64,000 bases of DNA from Purshia tridentata (taxonomy: Eukaryota; Streptophyta; Magnoliopsida; Rosales; Rosaceae): NCBI GenBank assembly GCA_003254885.1, contig QANT01004266.1, positions 39,016 to 103,015 on the forward strand, given 5' to 3'. Each line of letters starts with the position of its first letter. Positions within the stretch are counted from its first letter, which is position 1. The notes under the pieces were generated by a model. It was not told the DNA's origin and made no database searches. It saw nothing but the letters and a program-made list of their open reading frames with translations. The position numbers were made by a program, and so were the translations under genes. Positions 56,956 to 64,000 of this stretch are shown piece by piece.

Positions 56956-59350
56956 TCAACTAGTGGCACAAATGCCAATAGATTTCCTCAAACCAATATG
57001 CTTTGGAGGTTCCAAAGCTTTGGTAAAAATATCAGCCAATTGTTTCTCGGAGGGAACAAAATGTAAGATGAGTAAGCCACCCTCAACAAGATCCCTAACA
57101 AAATGATGTCTTATGTCTATATGCTTGGTTCTTGAATGTTGGACCGGGTTTTTAGAAATGTCAATTGCACTCATGTTATCACAATATATGAGAAAAGATT
57201 CCTCAATAAGGCCATAATCTACCAACATTTGTTTCATCCATATCAATTGAGTGCAACAACTACCTAATGCAATATATTCTGCCTCTGCAGTTGACAAAGC
57301 CATGAAACCAAGTTATTTCCAACATAAAAAGCCCCACCTAATGTGCTTTTTAAGTCATCGCTACACCCAGCCCAATCTGAGTCACTAAAGCCAACAAGTT
57401 TAGAATTAGTGTCTCGAGTGTACCACAGTCCATAATCTAGAGTACCATTCACATACTTGATAATCCTCTTAATGGCAAACAAATGAGAATTTTTGGGGTC
57501 ACTTTGAAACCTAACGCATACACCTACAGCAAATGAGATGTCTGGCCTACTGGCTGTGAGGTAAAGGAGGCTACCAATCATGCTTCTATAAAGAGTATGA
57601 TCCACACTCTCACCACATGAGTCTCTATAAAGTTTGACACTCTTGCTCATTGGGGTAGTAGCTACTTTTGAGGATTCTAAGCCAAATTTTTTAGCAAGGT
57701 TTCTAGCATACTTGGTTTGTGAGATAAAGATCCCACTTGTCTCTTGTTTAACTTGCAAACCCAAGAAAAAATTCATTTCACCCACTAAGCTCATCTCAAA
57801 TTCACTAGACATGACTTCAATGAAATTATTAACATGAATCTCGGAAGTGGATCCAAAGACAATGTCATCCACATACACTTGAGCAATGATGTAAAACATC
57901 ATTTTTGAATTTTCTCACAAAGAGGGTCTTGTCAACCGAACCCCTTTGATACCCTTTGGACAACAAATGAGAGGTGACTCTCTCACACCAAGCTCTAGGA
58001 GCTTGCTTGAGTCCATAGAGTGCTTTTCTCAATTTATAGACACCATTGGGCATATGAGGGTCCTCAAATCCCTTTGGTTGTTCTACAAATACCTCTTCAT
58101 TTAAGTAACCATTCAAAAAGGCTCTTTTAATATCCATTTGATACAATTTGAACTTTAAGTGACAAGCAATGGCACAAAGCAACCTAACCGACTCTAACCT
58201 AGCCACGGGAGCAAAGGTTTCATCAAAATCTACACCCTCTAGTTGTGAATACCCTTGAGCAACAAGTATAGCTTTGTTCCTAATTACATTTCCACACTCA
58301 TCAGACTTATTCTTAAAAATCCAGTTGGTTCCTATGACATTTTTTTTGGTTGGTCTTTCTACAAGAGTCCACACTTGATTTCTTTCAAATTGATTCAACT
58401 CCTCATGCATTGCACTAACCCATTTCTTATGGTTTAGAGCTTCCTTGATGTTCTTTGGTTCTATCACAGTCACATAACACACATGAGCAATCTCACTTGC
58501 CATTTGCTGCCTAGTTCTAACTGGCTGATCAAGAGACCCTAGAATCTCACTATCTTTATGGTTACATCTAACCCATCTTGGCTTGTCAGATTTATCTCTC
58601 AGAATTTCATCATTTTTGTCAGTTACTGACTTGTCAGATATAACACTTTCTGTGTCATCAGTAGACTCAACACTTTCAGCCTTAGTTCTTTTTCCATACA
58701 CAACATCCTTTTTGTCATTCAATTTTGAAAACAGCTCATCCTCATCCTCAGCCAATTCGAGAAGAGCATTATGATCATCTATTCTCACATTAAAGGGTTC
58801 CATCATAGAGTTGGTTCTCAAATTAAACACTCTAAAGGCTCTACTGTTTGATGAATATCCTAAGAACAATCCTTCATCACTCTTTGGATCAAATTTACCC
58901 AAGTGTTCTATATCCCTAAGGATATAACATGTACTCCCAAACACTCTAAGGTGCGTTATCTTAGGTTTCTTTCCTTTTCACAGCTCATATAAGGTCTTGT
59001 GGGTACTCGGTCTAAGATACACCCTATTTATGATATAACAAGCCGTGTTGACTGCTTCTGCCCAGAAATGCTTAGCAACATTCTTGCTATTCAGCATCAC
59101 CCTAGCCATCTCAATTAGAACACGATTTTTCCTCTCAACAATGCCATTTTGTTGAGGAGTGATTGGAGCTGAAAATTCATGTCTAATTCCCAATTGACTG
59201 CAAAATTCATCAAATTTGGAGTTTTCAAACTCAGTTCCACGATCTGATCTGATCCTAGAAATAGTAGACAGACTCATCAACCCCTCATTTTTCAGCTATT
59301 TGACAATTTTAACAAAGTGTTGGAATGTATCCGACTTTTCCCTAAGAAAT
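56956..59350 (-). pseudogene. Ty1/copia pol (Sirevirus-like), truncated and frameshifted
   Basis: Read on the minus strand. Integrase core from 59350 (IRSDRGTEFENSKF, ITPQQNGIVERKNR), then a TGA replacing the Trp of YELWKGKKP at 58978, the integrase C-part (FGSTCYILRDIEHLGKFD), RT (ALNHKKWVSAMHEEL, GTNWIFKNK, MDIKRAFLNGYL, and YVDDIVFGS), and RNase H (FSDSDWAGCSDDLKST, STAEAEYIALGS, YCDNMSAIDISKN). One frameshift lies near 57890, just before YVDD, and a small deletion with shift lies near 57300. Gag, protease and the integrase N-terminus are gone because the LTR at 59351 cuts the gene. The FGxxCYIL..LGKFDPKS signature suits the Sirevirus lineage. It is dead. Confidence 0.88.
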
Positions 59351-59723
59351 TGTAACACCCCGCACTTTTCAAATTGGTTTTGAAAAGCTTTTTAAAGGTT
59401 TTCAGAATTTTAATTTGGAAAGTAAAGCGTTTTGGCGTTTTAAATTTTAAAGTTTGACTTTTAAAAGGGGGCAAAAGTTGACTTTTTGTTCGGGAGGTCT
59501 TTTTGCGTTGACTTTGGGTTTGTTGGAAAGGTCTCGTCCTCACGAGTTCGTAGACACGTAGCACGCGTCAAACGGAGCTACGGTTTGAAAGTTACGGACG
59601 TGTGAAGAGAGGGGCAAGTTGGTAATTTTGGAAAAGTGGGATTTTAAATAGGGGGCACAGAACCCCAGAAATCAGACAGCTCTTTTCTCTCTCCTCTCTC
59701 CCGATGGTTCCTTCCCTCTCGCG
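59351..59723 (+). mobile_element. First 373 bp of a family A LTR, plus orientation
   Basis: Starts TGTAACACCCCGCACTTTTC and follows 26962 onward closely up to CTCCCGATGGTTCC, then stops abruptly at 59723, where the end of an opposite-oriented LTR begins. Left flank GAAAT; the copia integrase is cut at its first base. Confidence 0.8.
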
Positions 59724-62602
59724 TGACACGCCCCGACCCTCGGGCACGTGTCTAAGCTGCTGAAAACTGCCAACTGTTTCCTGTGGGCCCTTTTTCTCTA
59801 AAACAGGTAAGCCATGAATAATAAAATAATTTACTGAAATCACGGTAACTTTACAAAGCACGTTTATAAAATCAAGCTGTAAATCTTTAACAAATAAAAA
59901 CAGCTGTAAAACCAAGTTTCTGAAATACTGCTGGTCCCACTGCCTCGTCTTCTCTCCACTGCCTCCTCAGCTTGCTCACCTGCAAAATCAAAACCCTGCA
60001 CCCAACCACAGGTGCACCGGGTTTACACACAAACCCGGTAAGCTCACTAGAGCTCGTGTGAGTGAAATCTATTGTAAACCTCAAAGTAAACTCAATTAAA
60101 ATAATCAAATCAGAGCACCAACTTAAACCTCGAGATCACAATCAAAACATTAACCTGATCACTAATCCTTTAACCAAATCCAAATCACTGTCCCAATCTG
60201 TAATTCCTCAATTATCCTCAATTGACCTCTAACTGAACGATCACCTCGAACAATCCACCAGATCCTGACTTAGAATCCCACTATCCTCAAATAACCTTTA
60301 GAACACACTAAATCCTCAACTAAAACCATTGATACTCCCAAATCTTTTACTTACCTTTAAATCTCAAATGACCTTAGTTACTCAAACCTCGGTAATCGAT
60401 TCTCGCCTAAACCTTTAATTCCAAGTTTCTCAATACCTCACTGTTACCCTTTGAGATTCCCCAGCTTTAAAACGTTTTCATAAATCTACTGAAAACTCTT
60501 TACAGAAACTCGTGTTGAAATCCATTTTGCAAACTCTTTTAGAAAACAATAAAGCTGATTAAAGTCCCAATTTGCAAAACAAGAACTGAAAGTTCCGATA
60601 AATCAATAAAACTGGTCAAATTCTTAAAATATCAATTAAAAACTGAAATCTATAAATTCTCAAGCACCACTGTAAGCCAACAAGATAAATAAAGCCATCG
60701 TCTAAGTACCCAGGAAAACTGGCCATACACTCGTACGGAATGCTGCATCGTACGAGCAGGGCAAATTTAACTGGCCATACACCTGCACGGAATTCTGCAT
60801 CGTGCAGGCAGGGCAAAGCTAACTGGCCATACACCTGTACGGAATTCTGCATCGTACAGGCAGGGCAAAGAACTGTCATACGTGCACGCAGAGCTGCCCC
60901 CAAAGGGCGAGGCACCGCAACACACGGCCCAAAGCCTATGTGTGTGTCACGATGGGTCCCAAAGACCTTACTGAACTTATCTGTAGCTGGGTACTCATAC
61001 GGCAATTTAAATCCATTTTTAAGTTTTTCAAACCACAACTAATAAACTCTTTTCTGAAAGAACCAAAGTTTCCAAAAACTGACAAATAAGTTCAAATCTT
61101 TATCTTTAACCAAAAATAGCTGAGTTCTCAAAATCGGTTTCCAAAACCAAAAGCCACACTAAATCACTTTGAAAAACAATAATCTTAAAACCCCCGGGAA
61201 TCCCCATACTAACCAAAAGTCTCCGACTGGACCCACCGGCCCTCAACAAACCACTAAATCCTTACTTAGTCCTCAATCAGTCCTTTAAATCCTCGGAAAT
61301 TCCGTTCCTAATTCCGTATCCCTCTTTACTAGTAACCAGCAATCCAAAACAAACAACACACTAGCAACCAAGTGACTAATTTAACTGAGAATTTAAGGGT
61401 CCTAGGTTCACTCACCGTGACCACGCGAAAAGACTAAACTACCCTTCGTGTCCTTCGTGGCTCCTTTGCTCGGATTCTAAAATCCGGCAGCATAACGGCA
61501 TCGGGAATACAGTTTCCCAAGCCGCACGTACCTGTTAAGACCAGACAGTCCAAGAAACAACCAGAAATCACAACAGGGTAACAATCAAGCCAACAATCGC
61601 GAAAATGGGCGGAAACCACCACGCACGGTGGCTACCCGACCCTCGGAAATCACGCGGAAGGTCCGAGAACTCACCCACAAGCTCGGGTGGATGGCCCGAG
61701 GCCGAAAACCAAGGAAACAGTCGCTGGAACCGTCACACGCAGCGGGTCCCGCGACGGTCGACGAACGGTCAACGGTGGTCAACTGTCAAAAACGAAGATC
61801 GTGTTTAGCTAAAACAAATTACATGGGGACGTAGAGGGGATCGAGGGGATTAAAACTCGAACCTGAGTCGACGGCCAAAAGTGGCCGGAAAAGGGAGAAA
61901 TCAGGCCGGGGAGCCGGCGGCACCTCCACTCTCAAACCGCCGCCCACGGCGGTCCAACGGTGCGATTGACCCCACCAACCAGCTGGGCTCGACGAGGGGA
62001 GAAGATCTGGGCGGTCGTTGGGCCTCGTCGGCGCCGGAAACACAGAAATCGCCGACGTGACGCCGACTGTGCACGCGCGAAATCTCACGTTCTGGGCTGC
62101 TTCACCGGAAACCCCCACCACCGGAAGGAAGAGGAGAAGCCGGCGAGCACGGCGAGCCGAAGACCACGCCGGCCCGCCGCCGGACGCGCCCCCACGCGCC
62201 GGCGAAAGGCGCGGCTGGCTGAGTGACGCGCGAGAGGGAGAGAGAACCATCGGGAGAGAGGCGAGAGAAAAGTCTGATTTTCTGGGGTTTTGTGCCCCTT
62301 TTTAAAAACCAACTTTTCCAAAATTACCAATGTGTCCTTCTCTTCACACGTCCGTATCTTTCAAACCGTAGCTCCGTTCGACGCGTGCTACGTGTCTACG
62401 AACTCGTGAGGACGAGACCTTCCTAACGGACCCAAAGTCAACGCGAAAAATCCTCCCGAACAAAAAGTCAACTTTTGCCCCCTTTTAAAAGTCAAACTTT
62501 TAAAATTTGAAAAACACCCAAAACGTTTTACTTTCCAAATTAAAATCCCGAAAATCTTTAAAAAGCTTTTCAAAGCCATTTTGAAAAGTGCGGGGTGTTA
62601 CA
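59724..62602 (-). mobile_element. Family A LTR, minus orientation
   Basis: On the minus strand it starts TGTAACACCCCGCAC at 62602 and ends GGGGCGTGTCA at 59724; 2879 bp. It matches 26962-30032 with the GC-rich zone (61600-62260), the stem-loop block (60920-60950) and the ACCGGGTTT hairpin (60016-60040), but has a different tandem array (60722-60868). Flanks are TCGCG (left, inside the partial LTR) and TTAAA (right), so no TSD. Confidence 0.82.
60722..60868. repeat. Three tandem 52-bp units, each a perfect palindrome stem
   Basis: Units start at exactly 52-bp spacing. Stem arms: 60730-60737/60749-60756, 60782-60789/60801-60808 and 60834-60841/60853-60860, each 8 bp with an 11-nt loop. Arms differ between units at three positions, and each change is matched in the other arm. 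Units share CTGGCCATACAC and CAGGGCAAA as borders. Confidence 0.88.
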
Positions 62603-62992
62603 TTAAAATAGTCTGTCCAAAACAAAATTAGTATATTAAAAAAGGTGGAACTGGATTTTGTTAAGAACTTAAGAGGATGATGGTGGTGGTGGACAATATT
62701 GGCTGGTCTGCTTTGTTGGTGGAGTTTTTTTTTTTTTTTTTTCTGTTGGGGGCTTTGGTGTTAGGTTTTTATTGGTTATGTCTGCTTGCTAGGCCTTTGA
62801 TCCGTTGATTTGGCTTTGTACCGTGAATTGGGCCTTCAGCTTTGCTTTGGGCTCTGTCCTTCCTCCCTTGTTGCCTTGTTTTGTTTTAGTGTTTAACAGG
62901 TTTTACGTATCTATTAGAATTATGTGTACCATATACATAAATTTTTTTTTATCACATATGTTTTTATAAGTGAGAATATGTGTTACAAAATC
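62603..62992. other. Unassigned flank
   Basis: No gene, and no copia sequence to match the left side of the LTR pair. A T18 run lies at about 62727, and a GT/GGC-rich stretch with TTGGGCC motifs follows. Confidence 0.4.
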
Positions 62993-63360
62993 AGGCCTCT
63001 TCTATCGAAAGATTTCTTATGGGACTCACTCTATATAAATTTTCAACGATCTGTACCATTTATTTTTTAGTTCTATATTAAAAAATTATTCTTGTAAAAA
63101 ATTAGATAAATCAGAAACTATTAAACTATCAAATTTTGATTAAATAAAAAAAAGAATAAAATATTTTCAATAAACACTTGAAATGGTGACCTTTTAATCA
63201 ACGGTTAAATGTTTCTGATTAACCTATTTCTTTGCAAGAATGATCTTTCAATGAAGACTAAAAAAATAGATGCTTCTGATTATCAAAATACCATGTGGAG
63301 TGGACCTACAAAAGATCTCTTAAATAAGTTTATTTGAGAGATCCCTCAATAAAAGAAGCA
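62993..63360. mobile_element. Diverged MITE of the 3998 family
   Basis: The left end AGGCCTCTTCTATCGAAAG and the internal stretches AAAAAATTAGATAAATC and CACTTGAAATGGTGACC match the element at 3998; the right end is GAGAGATCCCTCAATAAAAGAAGCA. Its TIRs are more diverged. No ORF. Confidence 0.65.
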
Positions 63361-64000
63361 TGTAACTACCATTACTATATATAATGTAATGCAATGTAAG
63401 TGAGTCTTCTCTACCATGTATAAACATTATTTTACCCTCATTTGCATGAGTTACATACATAAACATTTACCCCTTATTTGCATGACTTAAGACAAAATTT
63501 CTAAAAGTCATGTTGTTGTTATTAATCAATATTTATACAGCTAGTTAGCTACGATTCAATATTTCTCTAAGTTGATAGTGTTTTTTCCCCCTATTTTAGC
63601 TAGAACAAAAGATTAATTTATATAAGATTCAATTAAATATGAGATGTTGTAGGCAACCAAATATATATCTATATCCTACCATAGCACAATGCAACTTTCA
63701 CAATTATGGCCCTACAATTCTTGGTCCTGCACAACAGCACCATATATATTGTGGAAGCCATATTTGTTTTAAGGACTACATCACATGCAAAGAACTCTAA
63801 TGAATCAACAAAAAAACTCAAACATACAACTCAATTTGCTTCAAGAAAGCCACACAGTCTTTGACTACTCCAGCAACTTTTACAACAAAATCTTTCAGAT
63901 TAGGCCACATATATGTTATGCAAAGAGGAAATGTTTTTTTTCCCCCAACCAATCAACGACTGCACAAATTACTCTATAGTATTTTGCATTTTGGAATATT
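63361..64000. other. Unassigned right flank
   Basis: AT-rich, no recognised gene or repeat. The short open frame 63785-63979 shows no domain and is not called. Confidence 0.4.

Noticed and set aside
61585-62330. GC-rich ORFs up to 143 codons
   Set aside because: Same GC-rich LTR zone as at 27.3 kb, in the minus-oriented copy; no domain.
1-64000. tRNA, rRNA, snoRNA or organellar DNA insert
   Set aside because: No cloverleaf, rRNA or organellar coding sequence was recognised by eye; a covariance-model scan would be needed to exclude small RNA genes.

Overview
The window is nuclear DNA of a flowering plant, probably a eudicot. It is AT-rich, carries one spliced gene whose exons fit plant-type GT..AG introns, and is otherwise filled with plant transposon families: Tekay/Del-like and Athila-like Ty3/gypsy, Sirevirus-like Ty1/copia, MULE, Tourist-like and (TA)n-associated MITEs. 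I see no tRNA, rRNA, CRISPR array or bacterial operon. Everything rests on reading the sequence by eye; no alignment or database search was run.

Region 1 (1-19.3 kb) is the genic part. A WD40-repeat gene runs on the minus strand from the ATG at 13156 to the stop at 2474. I resolved 13 exons whose phases all join, giving 362 codons plus stop, with one apparent GC-AG intron and one doubtful 60-base in-frame exon. Its introns hold several MITEs sitting in (TA)n tracts. Upstream lie a duplicated promoter motif, a Tourist-like MITE (13532-14083) and a solo LTR (14274-18974) nested by a second solo LTR (14836-17421), each with its own target duplication. Removing these leaves about 0.6 kb between the WD40 start and a weak plus-strand gene candidate at about 19.0 kb, which suggests an ancestral head-to-head pair.

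Region 2 (19.4-37 kb) holds a MULE-type element with long terminal inverted repeats and a 9-bp TSD (19467-21045). It is followed by a 13.3-kb Athila-like element on the minus strand (23630-36973) that keeps two 1.9-kb LTRs, a degenerate primer site, gag and protease remnants, but no RT, RNase H or integrase. Two solo LTRs with perfect TSDs (26962-30032, 31795-34820) are inserted in it.

Region 3 (37-49 kb) contains a 1.2-kb near-perfect palindrome and unassigned repeat sequence. It also contains a compact gag-only Tekay-like element (41674-46079) with PBS, PPT and a TSD, whose 3' LTR ends in sequence from a different LTR family, and a diverged LTR fragment (47.8-48.8 kb).

Region 4 (49-64 kb) contains weak exon-like stretches, a FAR1/MULE transposase relic, LTR fragments, a plant-transposon-protein ORF with one nonsense codon, and a broken Sirevirus-like copia pol truncated at 59350 by two LTR copies in inverted arrangement. 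One of those LTRs carries three tandem palindromes whose arms co-vary. A MITE follows.

The main repeated theme is the family of 2-3 kb gypsy LTRs. Five copies, in both orientations, share a short conserved stem-loop block next to a fast-changing minisatellite; a sixth copy is too degraded to keep it whole.
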